A stretch of 54,153 nt of DNA from JANMDR01 sp031376425 (GCA_031376425.1 JANMDR010000230.1:1-54153), one strand, 5' to 3'. Positions 1 to 9,583 are shown, counted from the stretch's first letter. A program made the numbers and translations. Notes: generated by a model not told the origin, from the letters alone.

Positions 1-72
1 GGAGGGGTGGCCCGCAGGGACGGGGTGGTTGTTCGCAACGAAGCCTGCTAATCGCGGTACCACAAGGCTATT

Positions 73-753
73 CTATTTTCTTACGCGCATTTCCTCTAGG
101 GCTTCAACCAAAATATCAACATCCGTCGAAGGATTGGTTGATCCGTTCTTTTTCGCGTTGGCACGCGCACGTTTAGCATGCACAACTGCTGTAGCTGTTT
201 TCGCCTTCAGCAATCCATAAATATCGGATTGACCTTTGGTGTAAGCAGCGAACGGCTTATGTTTTTTCAAAGCCGAGACCACCGCATCCCCTGCGGATTT
301 CTTGCCAATAGTGGTAAATGCTTTATCCGTAAATACAAAATGCAATAGAAGCCAATATTCAAAACAGGGTGTGGAAGTGATGGTTTGAAACGGCTTGCCT
401 TTCTCACTCTGCTTTTTGACTAGTTTTATCGCGTCATCAAACGTCGAATGCGTATCGCGATCAAACACGCAAAACACTTGATCAAATGAGTCTCCAAGCT
501 TGCAATCATCATCATATAAATGCTGCGCATGACTGATTATTCGGTCAGGCGTATTGCCATTATTTGGTGCAATTTTTACATATTGCGAATTAATACCCAA
601 GGCGGCAACCATTGCTTGAAAATACTGCGGCTCGGTCTTTGACCCTTCGCACACTATCAGGAAGCGCTGAGCCTTAGCGCGATCATTCTTGGTACGCGCT
701 AGGCTTGCCGCACTCCGCTGTTTGCGTTTGGCAAAAAGATCATCCGACCCCAT
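73..753 (-). CDS. rloB: RloB-like protein (AbiLii-type)
   Basis: Second gene of a two-gene putative abortive-infection module. The protein (226 aa from the chosen start) carries the RloB signature: an acidic EGxxTE motif near the N-terminus (IVCEGSKTEPQYF), an FDRD motif in the middle (VFCVFDRD) and the PCFEYWLLLHF block. These suggest a TOPRIM-like nuclease fold. The reading frame opens upstream at 789, but residue 13 (MGSDDLF, at 753) is the better start because family members begin just before the basic stretch and it leaves a short 14-nt overlap with the upstream rloA. By family knowledge, RloB partners with an AAA ATPase in RloAB/AbiL systems and is thought to act as the toxic effector. 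The effector role here is inference; the family assignment is fairly sure. The gene ends 73 bp from the window edge, so further operon members to the left cannot be seen. Confidence 0.85.
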   Translation of the reverse strand: MGSDDLFAKRKQRSAASLARTKNDRAKAQRFLIVCEGSKTEPQYFQAMVAALGINSQYVKIAPNNGNTPDRIISHAQHLYDDDCKLGDSFDQVFCVFDRDTHSTFDDAIKLVKKQSEKGKPFQTITSTPCFEYWLLLHFVFTDKAFTTIGKKSAGDAVVSALKKHKPFAAYTKGQSDIYGLLKAKTATAVVHAKRARANAKKNGSTNPSTDVDILVEALEEMRVRK

Positions 754-2026
754 AAAAATCCAAGTCTTTAAGAAATGGAATTGCACCATAACGCCCGTTT
801 AAATAACCGCGCTCAATTGCCTCATTCTCCCTAGGGCTAAAGTCGGACAAAGGATATAGCCGCGTCGAACTATTTTTATCTTTTTCCGTAAACCAAATTT
901 GATCGCGGCGAAATAATGACTGACTGAGCAACGTGGCGTCGTGGGTGGTGAATACCAGTTGCGCTTTGGTGCCCGCATGATGGAGGCGCTTTACTAAATG
1001 CTGCACTACTAAGGGGTGCAGGCTACTGTCCAATTCATCCACCACTAAAACGCGATCATGCTCAATCACATCCAGCCACGGACCTGCAAACGCAAACAGC
1101 GCTCTAGTCCCATCTGATTCTTCACTTTGATCCATTGCAATCAAGGCTTGTGTTTCAATATCAGCATGCATGAATTTTACGGTACTAAGGTCATGATTTT
1201 CAAATCGCTTTGCCAATTCGCCTCTGACATCTATTGGCGTTTCTTTAGAAATCATCTCTAAAGAAAATGGTGCTGTTTTTACTTCAATATCAGCAATAGC
1301 CAAATCAGATGTGTTCATAAAACCAATAATTTTTTTCTTAATTGCCTCATTTTTAAATTTATTTAATGTGTAGGCAACTGACAATCTTTGAGGTGCAGCG
1401 ATAATTTGCAAACGCTGATGAAACCAGCTAAATACTGGCTTTAATTGTTTATTATTGAGCTGAATTGCCACCGACAAAAACAATGCATTTTGCCGCGCTT
1501 GCGCTTTCCAATCTTGGCGTTTGCGATCACCTAAAAATGAGGTGCTGAATTTATATACATCTTTATCGGCTGCGGCATCATAAACACGATGAAACCACTT
1601 TTGTGGCCGCCCGTTTGGGTAGGCAAAAAGCCATTCCTCAGTAAAGCGTTGACGGTTACAGCTAAAGCCGTATTCATAACGTACATTCGTCTCAACAAAA
1701 ACAATTTCAAAGGTGCTATCAGCCTCACGGGAACGCGCGCTTAATTTGAACGGCGTGGTTTCAATCTCATCCCCAGCCTGACTTTCTTTTTGCGAATTTT
1801 CAACTCTATCCTGCATAAATTGCAATGCTTGAATAAGCGTGCTTTTACCTGACGCATTGGGACCATAAAGCGCCGTTGACCGCAAAAGCCTAGGCGCATT
1901 TTCCGCAAGCCCGGATGCGAACGTATTTAATTCTTCAAGCTCTTTAAAGTAAGCAGAAGCAGCCATACTCAGCGTTTGACGCTCAAGAATGGAACGAAAG
2001 TTTGTGACTGAGAATTCGATTAACAT
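740..2026 (-). CDS. rloA: AAA15/21-type ATPase (RloA/AbiLi-like)
   Basis: First gene of the RloAB-like operon, 428 aa. Residues 1-12 form the typical N-terminal strand of ABC/SMC-type ATPases (IEFSVTNFRSI). A Walker A motif lies at about 54-62 (GPNASGKST). Walker B is near 325-335 (VLVVDELDSSLHP), followed by a D-loop and a switch histidine (FTTHD). This is the AAA_15/AAA_21 layout of OLD-like and PARIS-like sensor ATPases. No nuclease domain follows the ATPase, which fits a two-protein system where the downstream RloB supplies the effector. The AT-rich sequence upstream (2027-2180) should hold the promoter. Sensing of phage infection is inferred from the family. Confidence 0.85.
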   Translation of the reverse strand: MLIEFSVTNFRSILERQTLSMAASAYFKELEELNTFASGLAENAPRLLRSTALYGPNASGKSTLIQALQFMQDRVENSQKESQAGDEIETTPFKLSARSREADSTFEIVFVETNVRYEYGFSCNRQRFTEEWLFAYPNGRPQKWFHRVYDAAADKDVYKFSTSFLGDRKRQDWKAQARQNALFLSVAIQLNNKQLKPVFSWFHQRLQIIAAPQRLSVAYTLNKFKNEAIKKKIIGFMNTSDLAIADIEVKTAPFSLEMISKETPIDVRGELAKRFENHDLSTVKFMHADIETQALIAMDQSEESDGTRALFAFAGPWLDVIEHDRVLVVDELDSSLHPLVVQHLVKRLHHAGTKAQLVFTTHDATLLSQSLFRRDQIWFTEKDKNSSTRLYPLSDFSPRENEAIERGYLNGRYGAIPFLKDLDFYGVG

Positions 2027-2188
2027 GCCATAATACTAGCATTTATGCCAATTATTTGCATAAAATATTCGAAAAAGTCAGTTTAATTAGTAATAAACTC
2101 ATTTTAGCCAAAAATCACAACATAATTCAGCTTCGAATACGGCAGAACACCATATCGCGCAACACGATCTTGTTAGCAAGCTCAATGT

Positions 2189-2262
2189 ATTCGGCCAGTT
2201 AACCGATGGCTAACTGGCCGATGCACGTTCCACCTCCAAAGAAGCTGGAATATAAACTAGCA
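2189..2262 (-). pseudogene. Decayed fragment of the neighbouring MFS transporter gene
   Basis: This stretch is a diverged partial copy of 2835-2915 inside the MFS gene. Shared blocks, in order, are CAATGTxTTCGGC, GGCTAxCTGGCCGATG and AAGAAGxTGGAATATA, with substitutions and small indels between them (roughly 70 percent identity by eye). It is on the same strand as the intact gene and encodes no open frame of its own. It probably remains from a local duplication or from loss of a second transporter gene. The rest of 2027-2277 shows nothing else I can name. Confidence 0.6.
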
Positions 2263-2277
2263 CATCACATAAGTGAT

Positions 2278-2601
2278 TTATTCGCTATACCAGTTCGAAT
2301 GTTTTTCGCAAATTTTACTGGTTGCGGCACCGCGCTTACTTTCTGAATACGTGGCTAAGTTTCCCTTAAAATCATCCGGGGTTTCATTCCACATGCAGGT
2401 ACAGAACGCTTGCAGTTTTGTTTGGCCTTTAACGGGGCTTTTTGCGTCGCCGCCTTCCCAGCCTAATTTTTTTGCGAATGCTAGACACTGTTTGTATTGT
2501 GCATCACCTGCTGGTACGGGGTTGTATTCATCTGCTGCAAACGCGGTATTAGCGCCGCAAAACAACAATGCGATTGCTGCACTGGTGAGTAGTTTTTTCA
2601 T
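2278..2601 (-). CDS. Small secreted protein of unknown function
   Basis: A 107-aa protein with a clean Sec signal peptide: MKK, a hydrophobic stretch (LLTSAAIALLFCGA), and a signal peptidase I site after AFA at about residue 22. The mature part is about 85 aa with four cysteines (CLAF, CTC and IC), which could form two periplasmic disulfides. I do not recognise a domain. A Shine-Dalgarno (AAAGGAC) sits just upstream of the ATG. It lies between the MFS gene and its decayed copy and is probably transcribed alone. Confidence 0.7.
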   Translation of the reverse strand: MKKLLTSAAIALLFCGANTAFAADEYNPVPAGDAQYKQCLAFAKKLGWEGGDAKSPVKGQTKLQAFCTCMWNETPDDFKGNLATYSESKRGAATSKICEKHSNWYSE

Positions 2602-2694
2602 GGGTGATGTCCTTTTTAGTCAATTTGTGTTGTGTGTTATCGGCCGCCCTAGCTTATGGTCGATGACCTATTATATTGTATCCTAGCCTACAGC

Positions 2695-4005
2695 CTATTT
2701 TGGTGCTCTCGGGGCAACGCCGCGTTCGCTATACGCCGTGCGCAGCACGAGGCGCAGCCGTGGTAGGTGGTTCGCATAAATTGCGGCTACGATTAGGCAT
2801 AATGCGCCGCATAGCATCATGGTGTTGATTGCGCCAATGTGTTCGGCTAACCACCCGGCGGCTAGCTGGCCGATGGGTGTCGCGCCGATGAAGAAGGTGG
2901 AATATACGCTGATAACGCGCCCGCGATAGGCGTCATCCACCACCGTTTGAATAATCGTGTTTACGCACACACTGGTGCCCATAATGCCGAAGCCCATAAT
3001 TGCCATTGCCACGAAGGACGCGGCGGCAAATTTAAACTGTGCGACGCTCGCAAACAACACCGCGCCAAAGCCCGCCGCGCAAACCGTGAGCAGTATCCAT
3101 GTAGACAGGCCGCGTATGCTTTTGCGCATCGCAATTAACACGCCGCCAATGAGTGCGCCTGCGCCAACGCCACTGAGCAGCAGGCCATTAAGGGCAGCAC
3201 CTTGGCCGAATACTTCCGTGGCAATAGCAGGCATCAGCACGGTGTAGGAATTTAAACACAGGCTTACCGCACCAGCGGTGATGACCAGCGGCATAATGCT
3301 ATTGCTACGCATGGCAAAGCGCCAGCCATCCAGCAATTGCGCGAGGGGATGTTGGTGGTCGAGGGATACTGCAACAGGTACGACTGGCATCATTTTTAAC
3401 TGGGCAATGACGGCCAAATAGGAAACCGCATTGAGTGCGAAGCACGCTGTTTCAGACGATGCCGCAATGATTAAGCCACCAATCGCCGGGCCGATTAAGC
3501 GTGTGCCGTTGATGTTGATAGAGTTCAGCGCAATGGCATTGGGCAAATCATTTTTATCATCAATAAGCTGCGCAAAATAGGAATGGCGCGTGGTGATTTC
3601 TATGGCATTCAATATGCCTAAGATGACGGCAAAAAACCCCAGCAATAGTACCGACACCAATTGCAAATAACTCAACAGCGCAATGGTAGCCGATAGGGTA
3701 AGCAAGCAACTGTGCACGATCAGCAGCAGGTTGCGGCGCGGCATTCTATCGGCCAACAGCCCCGCAAATGGGGTAACGATTAAATAGGGCAGCAGCCCTA
3801 AAAAAGCCACGGTGCCGGTGGTGCCGGTGGAGCCAGACAAGCGATAGACCATCCACATCAGTGCGACAGACTGGATCCAAGAACCGATCAGCGACGCCGT
3901 TTGGCCGATGTAGTAGCGCCGAAAATTGCGGTGCCCCAAGGCACGGATAGCGTGAGGGTAGCGGGGCTTAATTTGAGGCTTAATTTTAGGTTCGGGTTGA
4001 TTCAC
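2695..4005 (-). CDS. MFS transporter (MFS_3/EntS-like)
   Basis: 436-aa membrane protein with about 12 hydrophobic segments. It begins with RALGHRNFRRYYIGQTASLIGSWIQSVALMW, typical of the EntS/MFS_3 branch, and has the cytoplasmic loop motif GLLADRMPRR between TM2 and TM3, so it is predicted to export a small molecule by proton antiport. The substrate cannot be told from sequence. The long basic N-terminus (KIKPQIKPRYP) is usual for this branch. It sits downstream of valS on the same strand with 76 bp between them, so co-transcription is possible but not shown. Confidence 0.85.
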   Translation of the reverse strand: MNQPEPKIKPQIKPRYPHAIRALGHRNFRRYYIGQTASLIGSWIQSVALMWMVYRLSGSTGTTGTVAFLGLLPYLIVTPFAGLLADRMPRRNLLLIVHSCLLTLSATIALLSYLQLVSVLLLGFFAVILGILNAIEITTRHSYFAQLIDDKNDLPNAIALNSININGTRLIGPAIGGLIIAASSETACFALNAVSYLAVIAQLKMMPVVPVAVSLDHQHPLAQLLDGWRFAMRSNSIMPLVITAGAVSLCLNSYTVLMPAIATEVFGQGAALNGLLLSGVGAGALIGGVLIAMRKSIRGLSTWILLTVCAAGFGAVLFASVAQFKFAAASFVAMAIMGFGIMGTSVCVNTIIQTVVDDAYRGRVISVYSTFFIGATPIGQLAAGWLAEHIGAINTMMLCGALCLIVAAIYANHLPRLRLVLRTAYSERGVAPRAPK

Positions 4006-4081
4006 AGAAACTTCTTATTGGCGGCATTGCCATCATCATCCCTGCGGGTGCAGGAATGATGATTATATTTTGAGCCTGCGA

Positions 4082-7039
4082 TCAAACTAACTTTTGCATC
4101 TGCGCCCGCAATTGCGCTACTTTCGCGATGCGGTCAGCTAGGCGTTGTTGCTCCGCCGCGACGACCGCAGGCGGGGCACGATCAACAAAACTGGCGTTGC
4201 TTAGTTTAGTTTGCACACTGGCAATTTCTGCATCAAGCTTGGTAATTTCTTTGCTTAAACGCTCGGTTTCAGCAGCAACATCTACTTTAATATCAAGCAT
4301 CCAATTCGCTGTTTTAGTCACTGCAACTGGCGCATTTGCGTCTGGCAAGGCAGTTACATGATGCGCAACTGAAACCTTTGCCAACGCACATAAATAGGGC
4401 ATTTGCGCCATGACTTGGGCGCTATTGCTATCCACATACAGCGGCACTTTTTCGGCTGGCGACACACTCATCTCACCGCGCAAATTGCGCACGGCATCAA
4501 TGCTCAGCTTTAGTTCAGCCACGAAGGCTTCTGCTTCCGTGTTGAGCTTTTCAGGCTGGGCTTGCGGGAAGGGTTGTATACAAATACTGGCACCAGTTTT
4601 GCCAGCGGGTTTGCCAACTAAGGGCGCAACTTTCTGCCAAAGCTCTTCTGTGATAAACGGAATAAGCGGATGCGCTAAGCGCAAGCACACTTCTAGCACG
4701 CGCAACAGCGTGCGACGCGTACCGCGAGCGGCCTGCGTGGCATGTTCGCATTCTGCTGGCGTAGATGCCGCATTTTCCAACACCGCACGGCTTTGTGCTA
4801 ATTGCACCTTAGCAAATTCTAAATACCAATCGCAGTATTCAATCCATACAAACTGATATATCTCAGCCGCTACCGTATCTAAACGGAACTCCGCAAACGC
4901 CTTATTTACGCCAGCTTCCAGCCTTTGTAATGATGAAATTAGCGCGTTATCTACTGTAGACAAATGCACGGGATCGCTCGCGTTTAGGCCCACATCTAAA
5001 GTAGTTACTTCGCCGGTATCGTCGCTGGTCACTTGGCAATTCATCAACACAAAGCGGGTGGCATTCCAGAGCTTATTGCAAAAGTTGCGATAGCCTTCAC
5101 AGCGTTTGAAATCAAAATTTACGTTTACACCCAGCGATGCATAGCTCGCCATCGTAAAGCGCAGCGCGTCGGACCCAAACGCAGGAATACCGTTAGGGAA
5201 CTCTTTTTTCGTACGCTCGGCAACCTTGGGTGCTGTTTCCGGCTTACGCAATCCAGACGTGCGTTTTACCAAAAGCGGCTCAATTTCAATGCCATCAATT
5301 AGATCAACGGGGTCAATCACATTGCCTTCACTCTTACTCATTTTCTTGCCTTCGGCATCGCGCACCGTGGCGTGGATGTACACCGTTTCAAACGGGATTT
5401 TGCCCGTGAAATACGTGGTCATCATAATCATCCGAGCAACCCAGAAAAAGATAATCTCGCTACCCGTTACCATTACCTGCGACGGTAGGTAGCGGCGCAT
5501 TAAATCGCTATCTGGTTGCTGCGGCCAGCCGAGGGAAGAAAACGGTACAAGGGCAGATGAAAACCATGTATCAAGCACATCGGCATCGCGACGCAATGCC
5601 CCCAAGCTGCCCGCAGCACGGGCTTTTGCGGTGGCCTCAGCTTCATCACGGCCAACAAAACAATTGCCTAGCTCATCATACCAAGCCGGTATTTGATGCC
5701 CCCACCAAAGCTGGCGCGAGATGCACCAATCTTGGATATTATTCATCCAGTGATTGTAGGTATTTACCCAATGTTCGGGCACAAATTTAATTTCATTTGA
5801 TGCCACCACTTCCAGTGCCTTATTAGCAATAGATTGCCCCGGCTGATGCGGATGATTCGCTGGCGCTGGCTTGGCTACGGCCATAAACCATTGGTCGGTG
5901 AGCAGAGGCTCTAGCACGGTGCCAGTACGGTCACCACGCGGTACTTTTAGCTTGTGCTTTTCGGTTTTAACCAGCAGTTGCAAGGCATCTAAATCTGCCA
6001 CAATTTTTTTGCGTGCCACGAAACGATCCAGTCCGCGATACGCCTCTGGTGCATTAGCGGCGACGGTGGCGTCAAGCGTGAGAATACTAATTTGCTCAAG
6101 CTGATGGCGCTGCCCTACCGCATAGTCATTGAAGTCATGCGCTGGGGTAACTTTTACACAACCAGTACCAAATGCAGGATCTACATAGTCATCCGCAATG
6201 ATGGGAATGGTGCGATCTGTTAGCGGCAGTTTTACGCGCTTGCCGATAAGGTGCGTATATCGGGCATCTTCAGGGTGTACCATAATGGCAACGTCACCCA
6301 ACATGGTTTCGGGGCGGGTAGTGGCTACTGTTAAGCCGGCCAGTCCATTCAGCGCACCATCGGCACCATCAGCAAAAGGATACTGAATATGCCACAGATG
6401 GCCGTCTTCTTCCTCACTCACTACTTCTAAATCAGATAATGCCGTTTTAAGTTTTGGGTCCCAATTCACCAAGCGCTTGCCGCGATAAATCAAGCCATCT
6501 TCAAACAAGCGCACAAACACTTCTGTCACGGCTTCGTTTAAATTTGGGTCCATCGTGAAGTATTCTTTACTCCAGTCGGTGGATGCGCCCAAACGGCGCA
6601 TTTGCTGGGTGATAGTGTCACCGGAAAATTGCTTCCACTTCCAAATTTCTGCTACGAATTTTTCGCGCCCTAAATCATGTTTGGATATTTTTTGTGCTTC
6701 TAAATTACGTTCCACCACAATTTGCGTCGCAATGCCAGCATGGTCGGTGCCGGGTAACCACAGGGTGTTATCGCCGCACATCCGGCGGTGCCGCGTCATG
6801 GCATCCATAATGGTTTGATTAAACGCATGGCCCATATGCAAGGTGCCCGTCACGTTCGGGGGGGGGAGTTGAATGCAAAATGATGGGGTATTAGGGGCGC
6901 TTCCCGCGTTAAAGTAACCCGCTTGCTCCCATACCGGGTACCAATGCGCTTCAATGCTGGCAGGGTCAAAGGCCTTGGCTAGGGCGTTAGCAAGGTTTGT
7001 GGTTTGTGGTGCGGGTTGTGGTGTATTGATTATTGCCAT
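4082..7039 (-). CDS. valS: Valyl-tRNA synthetase
   Basis: 985-aa class I aminoacyl-tRNA synthetase that charges tRNA-Val. The HIGH-type motif HMGH is at about 68-71 (PPPNVTGTLHMGH), the KMSKS loop at about 565 (KKMSKSEGNVIDP), and the connective editing domain between them carries TTRPETMLGD. The C-terminus has the coiled-coil arm typical of ValRS (LSKEITKLDAEIASVQTKLSN). Length is normal. The codons for the three prolines before NVTGTLH form a G9 tract on the plus strand near 6857-6866. It follows the holC cluster on the same strand, a common betaproteobacterial order. Confidence 0.97.
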   Translation of the reverse strand: MAIINTPQPAPQTTNLANALAKAFDPASIEAHWYPVWEQAGYFNAGSAPNTPSFCIQLPPPNVTGTLHMGHAFNQTIMDAMTRHRRMCGDNTLWLPGTDHAGIATQIVVERNLEAQKISKHDLGREKFVAEIWKWKQFSGDTITQQMRRLGASTDWSKEYFTMDPNLNEAVTEVFVRLFEDGLIYRGKRLVNWDPKLKTALSDLEVVSEEEDGHLWHIQYPFADGADGALNGLAGLTVATTRPETMLGDVAIMVHPEDARYTHLIGKRVKLPLTDRTIPIIADDYVDPAFGTGCVKVTPAHDFNDYAVGQRHQLEQISILTLDATVAANAPEAYRGLDRFVARKKIVADLDALQLLVKTEKHKLKVPRGDRTGTVLEPLLTDQWFMAVAKPAPANHPHQPGQSIANKALEVVASNEIKFVPEHWVNTYNHWMNNIQDWCISRQLWWGHQIPAWYDELGNCFVGRDEAEATAKARAAGSLGALRRDADVLDTWFSSALVPFSSLGWPQQPDSDLMRRYLPSQVMVTGSEIIFFWVARMIMMTTYFTGKIPFETVYIHATVRDAEGKKMSKSEGNVIDPVDLIDGIEIEPLLVKRTSGLRKPETAPKVAERTKKEFPNGIPAFGSDALRFTMASYASLGVNVNFDFKRCEGYRNFCNKLWNATRFVLMNCQVTSDDTGEVTTLDVGLNASDPVHLSTVDNALISSLQRLEAGVNKAFAEFRLDTVAAEIYQFVWIEYCDWYLEFAKVQLAQSRAVLENAASTPAECEHATQAARGTRRTLLRVLEVCLRLAHPLIPFITEELWQKVAPLVGKPAGKTGASICIQPFPQAQPEKLNTEAEAFVAELKLSIDAVRNLRGEMSVSPAEKVPLYVDSNSAQVMAQMPYLCALAKVSVAHHVTALPDANAPVAVTKTANWMLDIKVDVAAETERLSKEITKLDAEIASVQTKLSNASFVDRAPPAVVAAEQQRLADRIAKVAQLRAQMQKLV

Positions 7040-7103
7040 GAGACGTTCAGACTTTCAGATTTGCAAATAAGGGTGGAAATTAGTCGTGCAAGCTTAATTA
7101 CGC

Positions 7104-7592
7104 CTAATCACGCAAGCGGTCAGCCAACGCGGCATTGATCACATCGCCAATTTCATTGGCGATTTCTTGCTGCATATCGCTCATGGCTTGGGTGATGGCA
7201 ATACCTATTTGTGCGGCGATGCGCTCGGTTAGGCGCTCTTCCAGCCGCGAACCTAAGTGCTCATCCAAGCGCCCTATCACGCGGCTGAAAATATCTTGGC
7301 TTAGCGCGTCAATCTCGGCATCGTTCAGGCTTTTAATGGCTGCTGTGCCCGGTAAGGTAAGCTTTACTGGGGCGGCAGCAAGTTTCGCGGCTTCAGCCGC
7401 AGCCGCCATTTCCGGCGTCCATTCGGGGGCGGCAAGCACTTCTGTGAGTACCGGTAGATTACGGTCATCGACGTTGCTGAGATTTTCAGCGGCAGACTGA
7501 TGGCGGGCAATGAGAGAATTAATTTTCTCACTCAAAATGTCCGCGTTGGCGGCCTGTGTATACAGGGGAACAGTTTGGTCATTATTTAGCAT
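7104..7592 (-). CDS. Conserved protein between holC and valS, C-terminal amphipathic helix
   Basis: 162 aa from the chosen ATG (MLNNDQTV at 7592), which overlaps the end of holC by 11 nt. The frame opens further upstream at 7622 but that would give a 41-nt overlap. The protein is Ala/Glu-rich. Residues about 95-160 form a long amphipathic, probably coiled-coil segment (IFSRVIGRLDEHLGSRLEERLTERIAAQIGIAI). I do not recognise a named family. Position and overlap indicate translational coupling with holC, hinting at a replication- or translation-related housekeeping role. Function unknown. Confidence 0.75.
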   Translation of the reverse strand: MLNNDQTVPLYTQAANADILSEKINSLIARHQSAAENLSNVDDRNLPVLTEVLAAPEWTPEMAAAAEAAKLAAAPVKLTLPGTAAIKSLNDAEIDALSQDIFSRVIGRLDEHLGSRLEERLTERIAAQIGIAITQAMSDMQQEIANEIGDVINAALADRLRD

Positions 7593-8019
7593 TGATTTGC
7601 AAGTCCAAGGTGTTAATTTCAAAACCGCGCGATTTATAGAATTTCAAGCGTTCTCTTGCCTTAGCGCGATCTTCATCTTCCATCGAAACCACTTCACGCA
7701 AAAAATCGAAGCGGCTAAAAAATGGCGGTGGCTCATCGCTTAAACTCACCAGCGCTTCCATATGCGGAAAAGTGGCGTCGGGTGAATTTTCAGTGGCAAT
7801 CACAATCGGTGTTGCAGCGGCATGCGGACTATCAGCAAACACATGGGGCAAAAATGAGGTTGCAGAAATCGTCCACAATGCGCGGTCTAAAGTGGCCGCT
7901 ATGCCTGCATCTGGTGCGTAGAGGATCAGTTTTTTACCATCGTCATAGGCTCGCTTAGCGAGCTTACATACTGTGGTAATTTTATTTGGTGCATTGAAAA
8001 AAAATTTAATTTCAGTCAT
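7582..8019 (-). CDS. holC: DNA polymerase III chi subunit
   Basis: 145-aa protein matching HolC: N-terminal TEIKFFFNAPNKITTVCKLAKRAYDDGKKLILYAPD and a central FLPH segment, the pattern of chi, which bridges SSB to the clamp loader through psi. The usual length is about 140-150 aa. It lies between pepA and valS, the classic order in gamma- and betaproteobacteria, and overlaps the following small gene. Confidence 0.9.
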   Translation of the reverse strand: MTEIKFFFNAPNKITTVCKLAKRAYDDGKKLILYAPDAGIAATLDRALWTISATSFLPHVFADSPHAAATPIVIATENSPDATFPHMEALVSLSDEPPPFFSRFDFLREVVSMEDEDRAKARERLKFYKSRGFEINTLDLQINAK

Positions 8020-8032
8020 TTTAATCTAGGAA

Positions 8033-8078
8033 AATACTTGAAGACACCGTGCTTTGGATACGGGCATCTTCAAGTATT
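8033..8078 (-). terminator. Hairpin downstream of pepA
   Basis: Perfect 12-bp inverted repeat (AATACTTGAAGA at 8033-8044, TCTTCAAGTATT at 8067-8078). On the minus strand the stem is followed by TTTTCC. It sits between the pepA stop and the holC start, so it probably terminates pepA transcription or stabilises its 3' end. The 22-nt loop is long for a strong intrinsic terminator. Confidence 0.55.
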
Positions 8079-8086
8079 AGTATTGC

Positions 8087-9583
8087 TTACAAACCAGCGC
8101 GCTTAAACAAGAAATTGGACAACAATGGTACCGGACGACCGGTAGCGCCTTTTGCTGCGCCGCTCTTCGATGCGGTGCCAGCGATATCCAAATGCGCCCA
8201 TTTATAGGAACCAGCAAAGCGATTAAGGAAACACGCCGCCGTAATACTGCCACCGGCACGGCCACCGCTAATGTTTGGAATATCGGCAAAATTGCTCTTC
8301 AGCATTTCGTCGTATTCAGCATTGATTGGCAATTGCCATGCGGCATCACGCGCTGTTGTGCCAGCGGCTACAAGCTCAGAAGCCAAGGCATCATCATTGG
8401 CAAAAACGCCAGTGGTGATATTGCCCAGCGCAATAATAATAGCACCAGTTAGTGTAGCGGCATCTACCACGCAGGCGGGTTTAAAGCGTTCAGCGTAAGT
8501 CATGGCATCGCATAAAATTAAGCGGCCTTCGGCATCGGTGTTCAAAATCTCAACCGTTAGTCCCTTCATTGAAGTTACGATGTCACCCGGACGTGTGGCG
8601 TTGCCGCCCGGCATGTTTTCGCAGGTGGGCACCAGCATCACAACGTTCAATGGTAACTTCATCAAGCCCACGGTTTTCATGGTGCCGAACATGGCTGCTG
8701 CGCCGCACATGTCGAATTTCATTTCATCCATTTCAGCCGCTGGCTTTAAGGAAATGCCGCCCGTATCAAAGGTAATGCCTTTGCCGATCAAGACGATAGG
8801 TGCCGCACCTTTTTTACCGCCGTTATGTTCCAGTACGATGAATTTTGGCGGCTGGTAAGAGCTTGCAGAAACCGAGAGCAAGGTATTCATGCCGAGCTTC
8901 TGCATGTCTTTTTTCTCTAAAATAGTGGCCTTAAACTTAAAGGCTTTGGCTAGTTCTTTGGCGGTTTCGGCTAGATAGGTTGGCGTACAAATATTAGGTG
9001 GTAAATCACCTAAATGGCGGGTGAGCGACATCCCTTCACCAATTGCCGAGCCACGTGTAATAGCATCCTTCGCGGCTTTGCTGGATTTATCATCGAGCTT
9101 ACCAGATACTAAAAATGTGACCGCTGTGCCGATTGGTTTATCGTTTTTCTTTGATTTCAACCCATCGCAACGGTAGGCACTACCTATAGCGTCAATGACT
9201 GACTGCTCAATTTTCGTGGCGAGATCGGCGGCAGATTGGTTGGCATTAAGCGCGACGGTAGCATCCGCTGCGGATGTTGCTTTGAGCGCCGTAAATCCGG
9301 CACCGATGGCTTTGCAAAATACTGCCGTGTTATAGGCTTTTTCGTCACCAAAACCAAGCAACATCACGCGCTTAGCCGTTACCCCTGCAACCGCCTGCAA
9401 CACCAAGGTGGTGCCGATCTTGCAGCTAATATCTCCAGCGGCGATTGCCGCTGCTAAAGCACCACCGGATGCTGTGTTCAACAGTGCCGCCGCCTGCGAG
9501 AGTTTTTTGTTCTCAAATACGCCAACCATCACGCAATCAGTTTTAACCTTGGTGATATCACTTACTTTTATGCTAAATTCCAT
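8087..9583 (-). CDS. pepA: Leucyl aminopeptidase (M17)
   Basis: 498-aa cytosolic M17 aminopeptidase. The family signature NTDAEGRLILCDA is at about 346-358. The metal-binding residues upstream lie in GKGITFDTGGISLKP and MKFDMCGAA. An N-terminal macro-like domain spans about 1-170. It hydrolyses N-terminal residues from peptides as a hexamer with two metal ions per subunit. A GGAG Shine-Dalgarno stands just before the ATG. Divergent to lptF, the standard proteobacterial arrangement. In some bacteria PepA also binds DNA; nothing here tests that. Confidence 0.96.
   Translation of the reverse strand: MEFSIKVSDITKVKTDCVMVGVFENKKLSQAAALLNTASGGALAAAIAAGDISCKIGTTLVLQAVAGVTAKRVMLLGFGDEKAYNTAVFCKAIGAGFTALKATSAADATVALNANQSAADLATKIEQSVIDAIGSAYRCDGLKSKKNDKPIGTAVTFLVSGKLDDKSSKAAKDAITRGSAIGEGMSLTRHLGDLPPNICTPTYLAETAKELAKAFKFKATILEKKDMQKLGMNTLLSVSASSYQPPKFIVLEHNGGKKGAAPIVLIGKGITFDTGGISLKPAAEMDEMKFDMCGAAAMFGTMKTVGLMKLPLNVVMLVPTCENMPGGNATRPGDIVTSMKGLTVEILNTDAEGRLILCDAMTYAERFKPACVVDAATLTGAIIIALGNITTGVFANDDALASELVAAGTTARDAAWQLPINAEYDEMLKSNFADIPNISGGRAGGSITAACFLNRFAGSYKWAHLDIAGTASKSGAAKGATGRPVPLLSNFLFKRAGL

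Noticed and set aside
2273..2686. 137-codon plus-strand frame opposite the small secreted protein
   Set aside because: It is antisense to a gene with a clear signal peptide and ribosome site, and has no domain-like sequence.
4031..4063. ATCATCATCCCTGC...GCAGGAATGATGAT hairpin as a valS terminator
   Set aside because: The stem has mismatches and no T-tract on the valS-reading strand; too weak to annotate.
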